In this document: positions 26,424-35,272 of the stretch, piece after piece
Position numbering within the stretch: position 1 is the first letter of the stretch
How the letters are laid out: each line of letters starts with the position of its first letter
NCBI GenBank assembly: GCA_900548455.1
Contig: URKQ01000011.1
Coordinates: 44,697 to 108,696 of the forward strand
Source: an uncultured Clostridium sp.
GTDB lineage: Bacteria > Bacillota > Clostridia > Clostridiales > Clostridiaceae
Reading direction: 5' to 3'
Length of the DNA: 64,000 bases
Program-made: the position numbers and the translations under genes
The notes under the pieces: model-generated
Databases searched by the model: none
Seen by the model: only the letters and a program-made list of their open reading frames with translations
What the model was told of the DNA's origin: nothing

Positions 26424-28550
26424 TTATTTTTGAAATTTTATTATAACCTTAAATAAATCTCCATCTACTTCAATTTTTAAACTTCCACCTTGTAACTCAA
26501 CGAAGCTTTTTGCTATGGCAAGACCTAAACCTGAACCTTCTGTATTCCTTGACTCATCTCCACGTACAAATCTCTCACTAATATTATCCACATCAAATTT
26601 AATTTCTTCTGCTGCCATATTCTTTAATATAATTTCTACATAATCATTTTTATTAATTATATCAATATATACCCTAGTATTTGGCATTGCATATTTTGTT
26701 ATATTTGATACTAGGTTTTCAAATACTCTAAAAGTACGGAAACTATCTAGTTGTAAAACTACTTTTTCTTCTGGAAAATTGTTTCTCATATTTAATAAAG
26801 CTCCTTGTATATTATCCTCTAACTCTAATAATGTTTGCTTCATTAAGGAAACTACATCTACAGCTTCAATATTCATGGTTATATTTCCACTGGTTGCTTT
26901 ACTCACTTCAAATAAATCTTCTATCAAATATTGAAGCCTTTCAGCTTTTCTATCCAATGTATCCAAATATCCAACTCTTTTCTCTTTTGTTAACTTTTCA
27001 TCTTTTAATAGATCTATATACGTTATAATTGACGTTAAAGGTGTCTTTAAATCGTGTGAAACATTTGAAATTAATTCTGTTTTCATTTTTTCACTCTTAA
27101 CCTCTTCCTCCACAGCTCTTTTAAATCCACTTTGAATTCTTTCTAAATCATCTTTTAAAGGTTCAAATACACCTAAATCTTCTTCAATTTTTACATCTAA
27201 ACATCCTTCAGCAATCTTTTTAGTTGCATCGGTCAATACTTTGTATTTATTGCTTATTCTATCAACATATTTTCTTATCAACAAAAATATAACTACTGAA
27301 TAAATTGCTACTCCAATGACACCAAAAAACCATGTCAAACATAGTAGTGATAATATTACTCCATTAATTAAGATTATTTTTAAGATAGTCTTATTATTTT
27401 TTTTTGTAAAATCCACTTCTCCTAAAGTTCTTATTGTTCTTTTAATGCACCTACTTACAAAACCTACAAACCTTCCAATAAATGTACTTTCAAAAAAATA
27501 TTTCTTCCACCCAAATTTAAATATGTGCTTTAACATTAATCCAGCATTGAAATATACGGTAAAAATTACAATCCAAATAATAACGTTAATAAAATAATAA
27601 ACTTCATGATTTAAAGGTAAATTTCCAGTTAATCTACCGATAAAACTACTTGGCACCCCTGTTACACACTCGTTTATCATATACATTGATGAAGTAACAG
27701 TTAAAAAACTATTTAATCCTAATAAAATAAGAATTATTTCAAATGGAATTTTTGATATTACTCTAAATCCTACAATTTCTTTTTCCTTATCATATGGTAT
27801 TAAAAAAGCTGTTAAAATAACAACTACTATCCCTATAACAATAAAAATAGTTGACGCTTCTCCATAACTATTATTTAAAAAATTATCTAGCTTCCAAGAA
27901 ACATTATCATAATAATTTAATTCCTTAGGAACGCCAATTACGAAATTTGTATTTTTAATTGATATTAAATCCTGATGGTATCCATAAAATACAGAGTTTG
28001 AATTCTTATATAATTCTTGTTGAATTGTGTTCTGATTTGCACCATATGCATATTTTACAGTTGGTCTTCCTAAATCATCATAATTAATTACAACATAAAA
28101 TTGATAATGATCATTTTTTATAGAATTTATATCTATATCGGCATTTTCTAATATTTCAATACCTTCAATATTAGTAATATTAATTTCATCTTTTGAACTA
28201 ATGGCATAATAATCTATATTTAAATAATTATGCATATAGTTTTCAACTGTATCATTAAAAAAGTCTACAGCATGTTCATCTCTTCGCCCTTCACTATTAT
28301 CTTTTACTAAAACATCAAAAGGACTTTCCAATTCTGTTTGGTTTTTCTGCAAAATGTCATAAAAAGATTTATAACTAACCCCTTTCAATATATTTATAAA
28401 ATCGTAACTTTCAAAGTAAGAATACTTATTTTGTTTTTCTTTTGCAATTTTATCTATAGTTGGATATGCGACAATCATTCCTATAGAAGTTATCATTATT
28501 ATTACTACTATTAAACCTGTTATTACTTTTCTAAATTTACTGTTTTTCAA
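26424..28550 (-). CDS. multi-spanning sensor histidine kinase
   Basis: This encodes about 708 residues from TTG 28550, which follows GGGGAG by 11 bases; an ATG at 28574 is the alternative and overlaps the regulator gene by 38 bases. TM1 near the start, an extracytoplasmic domain of about 190 residues, then five or so TM helices, a HAMP-like segment, H499 in SNVSHDLKTPLTS and a HATPase domain with G2 box GSGLGLAIA. It is larger than standard VanS-like kinases because of the extra transmembrane block. It follows and overlaps its response regulator gene. The signal is unknown. Confidence 0.9.
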   Translation of the reverse strand: MKNSKFRKVITGLIVVIIMITSIGMIVAYPTIDKIAKEKQNKYSYFESYDFINILKGVSYKSFYDILQKNQTELESPFDVLVKDNSEGRRDEHAVDFFNDTVENYMHNYLNIDYYAISSKDEINITNIEGIEILENADIDINSIKNDHYQFYVVINYDDLGRPTVKYAYGANQNTIQQELYKNSNSVFYGYHQDLISIKNTNFVIGVPKELNYYDNVSWKLDNFLNNSYGEASTIFIVIGIVVVILTAFLIPYDKEKEIVGFRVISKIPFEIILILLGLNSFLTVTSSMYMINECVTGVPSSFIGRLTGNLPLNHEVYYFINVIIWIVIFTVYFNAGLMLKHIFKFGWKKYFFESTFIGRFVGFVSRCIKRTIRTLGEVDFTKKNNKTILKIILINGVILSLLCLTWFFGVIGVAIYSVVIFLLIRKYVDRISNKYKVLTDATKKIAEGCLDVKIEEDLGVFEPLKDDLERIQSGFKRAVEEEVKSEKMKTELISNVSHDLKTPLTSIITYIDLLKDEKLTKEKRVGYLDTLDRKAERLQYLIEDLFEVSKATSGNITMNIEAVDVVSLMKQTLLELEDNIQGALLNMRNNFPEEKVVLQLDSFRTFRVFENLVSNITKYAMPNTRVYIDIINKNDYVEIILKNMAAEEIKFDVDNISERFVRGDESRNTEGSGLGLAIAKSFVELQGGSLKIEVDGDLFKVIIKFQK

Positions 28551-29241
28551 TTTTATAGCCAACTCCCCACACAACTTTTAAATATTTTGGATTTTTAGGG
28601 TTTATTTCAATTTTTTCTCTTATATTTCTCACATGAACCATAATAGTATCGGTATTAATTGCTTCCTCATTCCATACTCTTTCATATATTTCATCTGCTG
28701 AAAACACCCTGCCTTTATTTTTTATTAAAAGAGATAAAATTTTAAATTCACTAGGAGTCATCTTCACTAGTTTTTCATCTACAAATACTTCCTTGGTATC
28801 TAAATTTAATTCTAATCCACCTGCTGTAAATATATTTTCATTTATTTCTTCCTTTTGTAGCATATTTAAAAATCTTGAATATCTTCTCAACTGAGAATTG
28901 ACTCTAGCTAAAAGTTCAAGTGGCCTAAATGGCTTTGTTACATAATCATCAGCACCTATATTTAATCCCATTATCTTATCAACCTCTTCTGATTTTGCTG
29001 ATAACATTATTACTGGGAAATCATAACTTTGTCTTAATTTCATAACAAAGGTTATACCATTCATTCTTGGCATCATAACATCTACTATTGCTAAATGGAC
29101 CTCTTCTTTTTTTAATATTTCTAGCCCCTCAATCCCATCATTAGCTATATATACCTTATATCCTTGATTTGATAAATATGCTTCTATTGCTATTGCAATA
29201 TCTTTCTCATCTTCAACTATTAATATCTTATACTGATTCAT
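28537..29241 (-). CDS. OmpR/VanR-type response regulator
   Basis: This encodes 234 residues. Receiver with E10-D11 pocket, phosphorylatable D54 (IVDVMMPRMNG), S in LSAKS and K in TKPFRP; winged-helix domain ending LKVVWGVGYKIE. AAAGAGGAAG precedes the ATG. The gene overlaps the following kinase, a translationally coupled pair. The run LSAKSEEVDKIMGLNIGADD is typical of the VanR/CssR-like group, so an envelope role is plausible. Confidence 0.93.
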   Translation of the reverse strand: MNQYKILIVEDEKDIAIAIEAYLSNQGYKVYIANDGIEGLEILKKEEVHLAIVDVMMPRMNGITFVMKLRQSYDFPVIMLSAKSEEVDKIMGLNIGADDYVTKPFRPLELLARVNSQLRRYSRFLNMLQKEEINENIFTAGGLELNLDTKEVFVDEKLVKMTPSEFKILSLLIKNKGRVFSADEIYERVWNEEAINTDTIMVHVRNIREKIEINPKNPKYLKVVWGVGYKIEKQ

Positions 29242-29417
29242 ACTACTTCCTCTTTCCTTAATTTCTACACCACTTCATACCTTATACAAGTATACATCAT
29301 CATAGAAATTATTTCCTTTCACATCCTTCCTTATGTATGTCCCTTTCCTATGCTTTATTTAATATTACATTGTAAAACTAAAGAACATACAGGATAAAAT
29401 CTAAAGAATTTCTAAAG

Positions 29418-29450
29418 AAAAAAAAGAAATCCAGCCGCAAAGCTGGATTC
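29418..29450 (-). terminator. terminator after asnS
   Basis: AATCCAGC (29428-29435), loop CGCAAA, then GCTGGATT (29442-29449), with an A8 run on the left giving the minus-strand U-tract. Confidence 0.85.
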
Positions 29451-29500
29451 CCATCATAATTTTAAATTATCAATTTTACATTTTAAATTCTAAATTAATA

Positions 29501-30892
29501 TTAGAACTCTGCAGTTCCTGTAGTTCTTGGGAATGGAATTACGTCTCTAATGTTACTCATTCCTGTAACATACATAATCATTCTTTCAAATCCTAATCCA
29601 TATCCTGCATGTTTAGTTCCACCATATTTTCTAAGCTCTAAATACCACCAATAATCTTCTGGATTTAATCCAAGTTCCTTAATTCTATCTAAAAGAACAT
29701 CATATCTTTCTTCTCTTTGACTTCCTCCGATAATTTCTCCTATACCTGGAACTAATAAGTCCATAGCTGCAACAGTTTTATTATCTTCATTCATTCTCAT
29801 ATAGAAAGCTTTAATTTCCTTTGGATAATCTGTTACAAATACTGGTTTTTTAAATACTTCTTCTGTAAGGTATCTTTCATGTTCAGTTTGAAGATCACAT
29901 CCCCATTCAACTGGGTATTGGAACTCCTTATCTGCCTTTTTAAGAATATCTACAGCTTCAGTATAAGTTACTCTTCCGAACTCAGAAGTTGCAACATGAT
30001 TTAATCTTTCTAATAATCCTTTATCAACAAAACTGTTAAAGAACTCCATCTCTTCTGGCGCATTTTCAATAACATAATTAATAATATATTTAATCATATC
30101 TTCTGCAAGTTCCATATCATCTTGTAAATCTGCAAAAGCTATTTCTGGCTCTACCATCCAAAATTCTGCTGCATGTCTTGCTGTATTAGAATTTTCTGCT
30201 CTAAATGTAGGTCCAAAAGTATATACATTCCTAAAAGCTAAAGCATAACATTCTGCTGCTAACTGACCACTTACTGTTAGATTTGTTTCTTTTCCAAAGA
30301 AATCTTTTTTATAGTCAATCTTTTTATCTTCAGTCATAGGAACATTTTCTAAATCTAAGGTTGTAACTTTAAACATTTCTCCTGCACCTTCACAGTCACT
30401 ACCTGTAATAAGTGGAGTATGAGTATATACAAAACCTCTTTCATTGAAAAAGCTATGAATTGCATATGCAACTAATGAACGTACTCTAAATACTGCTGAG
30501 AAAGCATTACTTCTTGGTCTTAAGTGAGCTATTGTTCTTAAATACTCAAAAGTATGTCTCTTCTTTTGAAGTGGATAATCGCTACTAGATTCTCCTTCTA
30601 CTACAATCTTTGTAGCCTTAATTTCAAAAGGTTGCTTCATACCTGGTGTTAAAACTAATTTTCCTTCTACTGTTATAGAAGAACTAATACTTAACTTTTC
30701 AATTTCCTTAAAGTTCTCTAAAGTATCCTCAAATATTACTTGAACATTTTTAAAGAAACTTCCATCATTAACTTCTATAAATCCAAATGCTTTAGAACTT
30801 CTTAATGTTCTAATCCAACCTGATATGCAAATATCTTTATCTGCAAATTTTTCACTTTCTCTAAAAAGTTGTTTTACTAAAATTGATTCCAT
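29501..30892 (-). CDS. asnS: asparaginyl-tRNA synthetase
   Basis: This 463-residue class IIb synthetase charges tRNA-Asn. N-terminal OB-fold (ISGWIRTLRSSKAFGFIEVNDG) is followed by the class II core with motif 2 FRAENSNTARHAAEF and motif 3 GLGFERMIMYVTG. The catalytic-pocket string FWMVEPEIAF separates AsnRS from AspRS. AAAAGGAGG precedes the ATG. An upstream T-box leader controls it through uncharged tRNA-Asn. Confidence 0.97.
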   Translation of the reverse strand: MESILVKQLFRESEKFADKDICISGWIRTLRSSKAFGFIEVNDGSFFKNVQVIFEDTLENFKEIEKLSISSSITVEGKLVLTPGMKQPFEIKATKIVVEGESSSDYPLQKKRHTFEYLRTIAHLRPRSNAFSAVFRVRSLVAYAIHSFFNERGFVYTHTPLITGSDCEGAGEMFKVTTLDLENVPMTEDKKIDYKKDFFGKETNLTVSGQLAAECYALAFRNVYTFGPTFRAENSNTARHAAEFWMVEPEIAFADLQDDMELAEDMIKYIINYVIENAPEEMEFFNSFVDKGLLERLNHVATSEFGRVTYTEAVDILKKADKEFQYPVEWGCDLQTEHERYLTEEVFKKPVFVTDYPKEIKAFYMRMNEDNKTVAAMDLLVPGIGEIIGGSQREERYDVLLDRIKELGLNPEDYWWYLELRKYGGTKHAGYGLGFERMIMYVTGMSNIRDVIPFPRTTGTAEF

Positions 30893-30946
30893 TTAAATTT
30901 CCTCCTTTTTATTTCTATAAGGTTCTAAACCTTAATTTTTTACAAT

Positions 30947-31229
30947 AAAAAAACCTTCCATCCCCTAAATACAAAGGGACGAAAGGACAAATTCCGCGGT
31001 ACCACCCAAATTATCATAATGACCACTCACAAGTACGAAGATTTCTCTTGATACTTTCCTTTTTTAACGGCAAGTTCCCGTCTAAGTCTACTCTCCTAAA
31101 GGATTTCGGTTAGAAACTCCGAGATGTTCTTCAATAAAAGCTTCGTATTGACCTTTCACCATCGTCAATTCGCTAAGACTACTTCATTTATCTACTCTTC
31201 TCATCACTGTCTTTATTGATCAATTTACT
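30947..31229 (-). promoter_or_regulatory. T-box leader of asnS
   Basis: The minus-strand T-box sequence TGGGTGGTACCGCGG (30994-31008) pairs with tRNA acceptor ends. It is followed by an 11-bp terminator stem (30954-30964 with 30976-30986) and a U7 tract. Stem I lies at about 31085-31215. A candidate specifier AAC (31109-31111), an Asn codon, occurs in TCTAACCGAAA. Uncharged tRNA-Asn should favour the antiterminator. Confidence 0.95.
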
Positions 31230-31235
31230 TATATT

Positions 31236-31265
31236 ATTACACACTTCATTGGTAATATTCGTCAA
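31236..31265 (-). promoter_or_regulatory. asnS T-box promoter
   Basis: On the minus strand TTGACG (31265-31260), 18 bases, then TGTAAT (31241-31236), giving a start near 31229 at the beginning of the T-box. Confidence 0.65.
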
Positions 31266-31390
31266 ATATATAAATCACTATATATTTATTATAACTTATC
31301 TACTATTATATGTTTCTATTTCTAAAGTGTCAACTATATTTAATATGTATGATTACAACTTTCTTTAATATATGTAATTACATGAAAATA

Positions 31391-31419
31391 TTTACTTTTA
31401 GTTTTTTATAGTGTATAAT
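31391..31419 (+). promoter_or_regulatory. promoter of the ABC-F attenuator transcript
   Basis: TTTACT (31391-31396), a 17-base spacer and TATAAT (31414-31419) give a start near 31426 and a leader of about 366 bases before the ABC-F ATG. Confidence 0.65.
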
Positions 31420-31541
31420 AATGTTGTATAAGTTAATTTTATATACACAAACTTATATATAAGTTGTAGTATTGGTTATTTTAAAATGTAATCTTAATAA
31501 CAACTTATATGAAATAAAAATAATTAATATAGGAAAGAGGT

Positions 31542-31661
31542 AGAGTCAATTTGTGTAAAGTGGTAAGTCTTAAAAGTGTTTTAGGTTAATAACGGGATAA
31601 CTGCGCCCTTTTTTACCTAAACATTTGAATAGATACACTTTACAGGATGAGACTCTTTTTT
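31542..31661 (+). terminator. attenuator hairpin 1 overlapping the leader ORF
   Basis: Three nested pairings: AGAGTC (31542-31547) with GACTCT (31651-31656), TGTAAAGTG (31554-31562) with CACTTTACA (31636-31644), and TTTAGGT (31580-31586) with ACCTAAA (31615-31621), then a U6 run. A ribosome on the leader ORF (31551-31589) would break it. A separate 10-bp hairpin TGTCTTAAAT/ATTTAAGACA follows at 31663-31698. Confidence 0.75.
31551..31589 (+). CDS. putative 12-residue leader peptide of the ABC-F gene
   Basis: TTG at 31551 follows GGAAAGAGG by 10 bases and opens a frame of 12 codons, MCKVVSLKSVLG, ending at TAA 31587-31589. The coding bases form the 5' arms of attenuator hairpin 1. This matches the layout of ribosome-mediated attenuators before ABC-F resistance genes, where a drug-stalled ribosome prevents termination. 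Translation is inferred from the ribosome site and the position only. Confidence 0.5.
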   Translation: MCKVVSLKSVLG

Positions 31662-31697
31662 GTGTCTTAAATTATACTTAATAGTGTGATTTAAGAC

Positions 31698-31776
31698 AGA
31701 GGCTATTATTATAGCTACCCTACATTAATTTTAATGAAATTTGGGAAAGAGGTATACACAGCCTCTTTCCCTTTTT
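31698..31776 (+). terminator. second attenuator: terminator with competing antiterminator
   Basis: A perfect 10-bp stem GGGAAAGAGG (31743-31752) with CCTCTTTCCC (31762-31771) and T5 sits just before the AGGAGG (31782) of the ABC-F gene. AGAGGCT (31698-31704) can instead pair with AGCCTCT (31760-31766), destroying the terminator. Confidence 0.75.
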
Positions 31777-31792
31777 ATTTTAGGAGGAAACT

Positions 31793-33340
31793 ATGAGTAT
31801 TTTAAATATTGAAAACCTAAGCTTTAGCTTTGGTGATAAAACTATATTAAATAATGTTAATTTAAAATTATTAAAAGGTGAGCATGTTGGACTTATTGGA
31901 GTAAATGGTGCTGGTAAAACAACTCTTTTTAATATTATTTGTGAGAATTTAATTCAGGATAAAGGTAAAATCACAAAATCATCTAATTGCAAAATAGGAT
32001 ATTTAAAGCAAGTTAATGATTTTGATGAAAATATAACTATACTAGAAATTTTAAAAAGTGCATTCCAAGATCTTTTTATTCTTGAGAAAAAAATTTTTTC
32101 ATTAAGTAATGATCTATCTACAGGAAATGTTTCTGATTATACTAAAGTCTTAAAAAAATTAAGCAATTTACAAGATGCTTTAGATGCAAGTGACTTTTAT
32201 AATATTCCTAAGCTTATCGAAACAACTTCAAAGGGTCTTGGGATAAATGTTCTTGGTCTAAATACTACCTTTAATAAATTAAGTGGAGGTCAAAAAACTA
32301 AAGTAATGCTAGCAAAACTTCTACTAGAATCACCTGATGTGTTACTTTTAGATGAGCCTACAAATTATCTTGATAAAGAGCATATAGATTGGCTTTCAAA
32401 ATATTTATCAAGCTATAAAAATGCATTTATAGTAATATCCCATGATAATATTTTCTTAAATAGTATTACCAACGTAATATTCAACTTACAATTCAATACA
32501 ATTAAAAGGTATAACGGGAACTATGACACCTTTTTAAAACTTAAAGATGAAGAAGAAAAAAACTACTTAAATGCATACAACTCTCAGCAGCGAGAGATAC
32601 AAAAACTTCAAGACTATATAGATAAAAATAAGGTTCGTGCTTCTACTGCTAAAATGGCTAAAGGAAGACAAAAGGCTCTTGATAAAATAAATAGATTAGA
32701 AAAGCCAAAAATATTATCACCTAAACCTGTTTTTTCTTTTCAATTTACAAGACCATCATCATCTGTAGTTATGACTATTAGTAAGTTAACCATTGGATAT
32801 AACTATCCTCTTATTTCAAACCTTAATTATACTTTAAATAGAGGTGATAAAGTCGTCATTACTGGATGTAATGGTATCGGTAAGTCAACACTCTTAAAAA
32901 CAATCATGGGCGAAATTTCATCACTTAAAGGTGATATAATGCTAGGAGATTTTTTATATCCTGCTTACTTTGAACAACAAGCTTCTACTGACAATATTAC
33001 TCCCATAGAGGCTATTTGGAATGAATTCCCTAAGAAATCTCAAAGTGAGGTAAGAGCCGCTTTAGGCAAATGTGGAATTAAAAATGACCACATGACACAG
33101 AAACTAAAAACTCTCAGTGGTGGAGAACAATCTAAGGTTCGCTTATGTAATCTAACTCTCACACCTTCGAATTGGCTTATTTTAGACGAACCAACTAACC
33201 ATTTAGATGAAATATCAAAAGATGAACTTAAAAGTGCTCTTAAGGACTTTAAAGGAACTTTATTATTAGTTTGTCATGATCCAGATTTTTATAAAGATAT
33301 AGTAACTGATGTTTGGAATATAGAAAATTTCCTTAATTGA
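31793..33340 (+). CDS. ABC-F family ribosome-associated ATPase
   Basis: This 515-residue soluble protein has two ABC domains and no membrane helices. Walker A sites are GVNGAGKTT (36-44) and GCNGIGKST; signatures LSGGQ and LSGGE; Walker B LLLDEPTN and LILDEPTN. The interdomain linker (about 265-300) contains KVRASTAKMAKGRQKALDK, the P-site tRNA interaction motif region. ABC-F proteins enter the ribosomal E site, either as translation factors or as antibiotic-resistance (ARE) proteins. Length and linker resemble Bacillus YfmM. The attenuator upstream points to induction by ribosome-targeting drugs, so a resistance role is plausible but not shown. Confidence 0.93.
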   Translation: MSILNIENLSFSFGDKTILNNVNLKLLKGEHVGLIGVNGAGKTTLFNIICENLIQDKGKITKSSNCKIGYLKQVNDFDENITILEILKSAFQDLFILEKKIFSLSNDLSTGNVSDYTKVLKKLSNLQDALDASDFYNIPKLIETTSKGLGINVLGLNTTFNKLSGGQKTKVMLAKLLLESPDVLLLDEPTNYLDKEHIDWLSKYLSSYKNAFIVISHDNIFLNSITNVIFNLQFNTIKRYNGNYDTFLKLKDEEEKNYLNAYNSQQREIQKLQDYIDKNKVRASTAKMAKGRQKALDKINRLEKPKILSPKPVFSFQFTRPSSSVVMTISKLTIGYNYPLISNLNYTLNRGDKVVITGCNGIGKSTLLKTIMGEISSLKGDIMLGDFLYPAYFEQQASTDNITPIEAIWNEFPKKSQSEVRAALGKCGIKNDHMTQKLKTLSGGEQSKVRLCNLTLTPSNWLILDEPTNHLDEISKDELKSALKDFKGTLLLVCHDPDFYKDIVTDVWNIENFLN

Positions 33341-33343
33341 AAA

Positions 33344-33382
33344 ATATAGTATATATAGTATAATATACTATATATACTATAT
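33344..33382. repeat. 18-bp perfect AT inverted repeat
   Basis: The arm ATATAGTATATATAGTAT (33344-33361), a 3-base spacer, and its exact complement (33365-33382) fill the gap between the ABC-F stop and the HD-protein ribosome site. There is no T-run, so an operator, processing site or RNA stabiliser is as likely as a terminator. Confidence 0.7.
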
Positions 33383-33399
33383 ATTGATGAGGTGATTTT

Positions 33400-34956
33400 T
33401 TGAAGGAGCTTAATGAAAATTCTGTCTTAGAATTTTATCTACAAGAAATTGAAAATGATAAAATATACTTTTTAAAAAACAAAAAAGAAAAAAAGAAAAT
33501 TGTTAGTGAATTAATATATAAGTTAAAACAATCCGTAAGTATGAATGAAAAAATAATTATAGCCAAAGAACTTTGGAAAACTCTTTTTGAAGCCTCCATG
33601 AGTTCTTTAGATTCAAATAAAGATGGATATGATACTCTCTTTGAATACTTTGATAATTATGTAGATTTTGAAGAACTTATATTTGCTTCGGATTCATTTT
33701 ACAGGGATCATACACTGCACTGTCTTTGGGTATATTTCTTAGGGGAATACTTAATTAAAAGTGATGAATTTTCACCTATATTTCAAAATATGTTTACCTT
33801 TTATGAAGAAATAAATAATTTGAAATTTGAAATTGAATCCTTAAATATGAAAGATTCCTTTGCAGATTTATATACATTGTATAGTAATCTTTCTAAAATG
33901 GGCCAACTTTATGATACTCAGTGTTGCATTGCAGCACTTACCCATGACCTTGGATATCCATTAAAAAAGATAGATAAAATTAATAAAAGCATAAAAAAAA
34001 TTCTACCTACATTTTCTATTAATAATTATGATGAATTTAACTTTAATTTTAGTAATGTAGATCAAAATTTTATTTCTAGTTTTCTCAACTTTTTAAGTTA
34101 TAACTTCACTTTACATTTTACTGAAGAAAGTGTGAAAAATTCTGATGTAAATGTTAAAAAACTTCTTGAAGAAGTCTTTATATTTGAAAACGTTGATGAA
34201 AATTCTACACTTATTCGATTCTCTAAAGATAAATTTAAATCCCTAAACAATGAAGAATTAATTGTTGTGAAACAATTTCTACATGGAAATATTACTATTC
34301 AAGAATCCCCTTCCATTCTTTGGCGTTATTCAAAGGATTTCGAGGAATATAAACATGGAATAATGAGTGCTTTTTTACTAATTAAAAATATCGCTGCATT
34401 TAGAACTATTAATCTACATTATTCAGACAAAAATAGTATAAATCAAGATGTTAATTATTTAGATATAGCCTCTAAGCAATCAATACTACAAGCTATATCT
34501 GATCATACAAGTGATGGCTTTAAGATAACTAGTATTAATAATCTTTCTTCATTTTTATCTTTAGTTGATGAACTAGAGGAATTCTCAAGAATTTCTAGAG
34601 CAAATCAAAACCGTGAATATATAGAAGAGTTCTGCAGGACAAATATCTACATGGAAAATTCTTGGTTTAATATAGATTTTACCTTTGAGAATACTGAAAT
34701 AGATAACCTTGACCCTGAGCGAGCATTTAAAGGAAGATGCCAAAGATTCTTAACACTATTTGACATACCTAATTTAGATGAAAGTTTAAATATTAGATTG
34801 AGATGTATTGGTAACCTACCTAATAATTCTAATATATATACTCTTGAGATAGGACAAAAATATGCAAAAATTAAAATAAATGATGATGAAATGAATATTC
34901 CTTCTTATCTTAAATCTAATAACTTTTATACTAGTGAAGAATATTCTTTCCTTTAA
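33400..34956 (+). CDS. large HD-domain protein of unknown function
   Basis: This encodes 518 residues from TTG 33400, preceded by GAGGTGA. HD-superfamily metal motifs can be seen in order: YRDHTLHCLW (H104, H107), LTHDLGYPLKK (H182, D183), YKHGIMSAF and AISDHTSDGF. This is a full H...HD...H...D layout suggesting a metal-dependent phosphohydrolase. The N-terminal 90 and C-terminal 130 residues match nothing I know. It follows the ABC-F gene by 60 bases and may be read from the same message across the AT palindrome. The substrate is unknown; nucleotide or (p)ppGpp-like substrates are typical for the superfamily. Confidence 0.72.
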   Translation: MKELNENSVLEFYLQEIENDKIYFLKNKKEKKKIVSELIYKLKQSVSMNEKIIIAKELWKTLFEASMSSLDSNKDGYDTLFEYFDNYVDFEELIFASDSFYRDHTLHCLWVYFLGEYLIKSDEFSPIFQNMFTFYEEINNLKFEIESLNMKDSFADLYTLYSNLSKMGQLYDTQCCIAALTHDLGYPLKKIDKINKSIKKILPTFSINNYDEFNFNFSNVDQNFISSFLNFLSYNFTLHFTEESVKNSDVNVKKLLEEVFIFENVDENSTLIRFSKDKFKSLNNEELIVVKQFLHGNITIQESPSILWRYSKDFEEYKHGIMSAFLLIKNIAAFRTINLHYSDKNSINQDVNYLDIASKQSILQAISDHTSDGFKITSINNLSSFLSLVDELEEFSRISRANQNREYIEEFCRTNIYMENSWFNIDFTFENTEIDNLDPERAFKGRCQRFLTLFDIPNLDESLNIRLRCIGNLPNNSNIYTLEIGQKYAKIKINDDEMNIPSYLKSNNFYTSEEYSFL

Positions 34957-34973
34957 TTATTCCTTCAAAAATC

Positions 34974-35004
34974 AAAGGTGTTGCAATAATTGCAACACCT
35001 TTTT
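34974..35004. terminator. convergent terminator HD gene / dlt operon
   Basis: AAAGGTGTTGCA pairs with TGCAACACCTTTTT around an A/T loop. It is bidirectional. Confidence 0.88.
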
Positions 35005-35006
35005 AA

Positions 35007-35240
35007 CTAATTAATTTTACTTTCCAAAAATGCAGTTAAATTATTAACTGTAGCCATGTCACTTCTTTCTAAGTCTGTAGGCTGAAGTTTTAATCCAAAA
35101 ACTTCCTCAATCTTAAGCAACATTTCTATAATTCCAAGAGAATCTAAAAGTCCTGCATCAAATAAATTTAAATCTAAATCTTCCCTTATTTCATCTGTTC
35201 CTATTACTTCTTCAAACATGTCTAAAACTTTTTCTTTCAT
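35007..35240 (-). CDS. dltC: D-alanyl carrier protein DltC
   Basis: This 77-residue acyl-carrier-like protein carries D-alanine as a thioester on phosphopantetheine. The attachment site is S34 in GLLDSLGI. It receives D-Ala from DltA and delivers it to DltB for transfer across the membrane to teichoic acids. GGAGG precedes the ATG. It is the last gene of the operon, 32 bases after dltB. Length matches the family (78-81). Confidence 0.95.
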   Translation of the reverse strand: MKEKVLDMFEEVIGTDEIREDLDLNLFDAGLLDSLGIIEMLLKIEEVFGLKLQPTDLERSDMATVNNLTAFLESKIN

Positions 35241-35272
35241 CTCTTATTCCTCCATTTAATCAATTATACACT

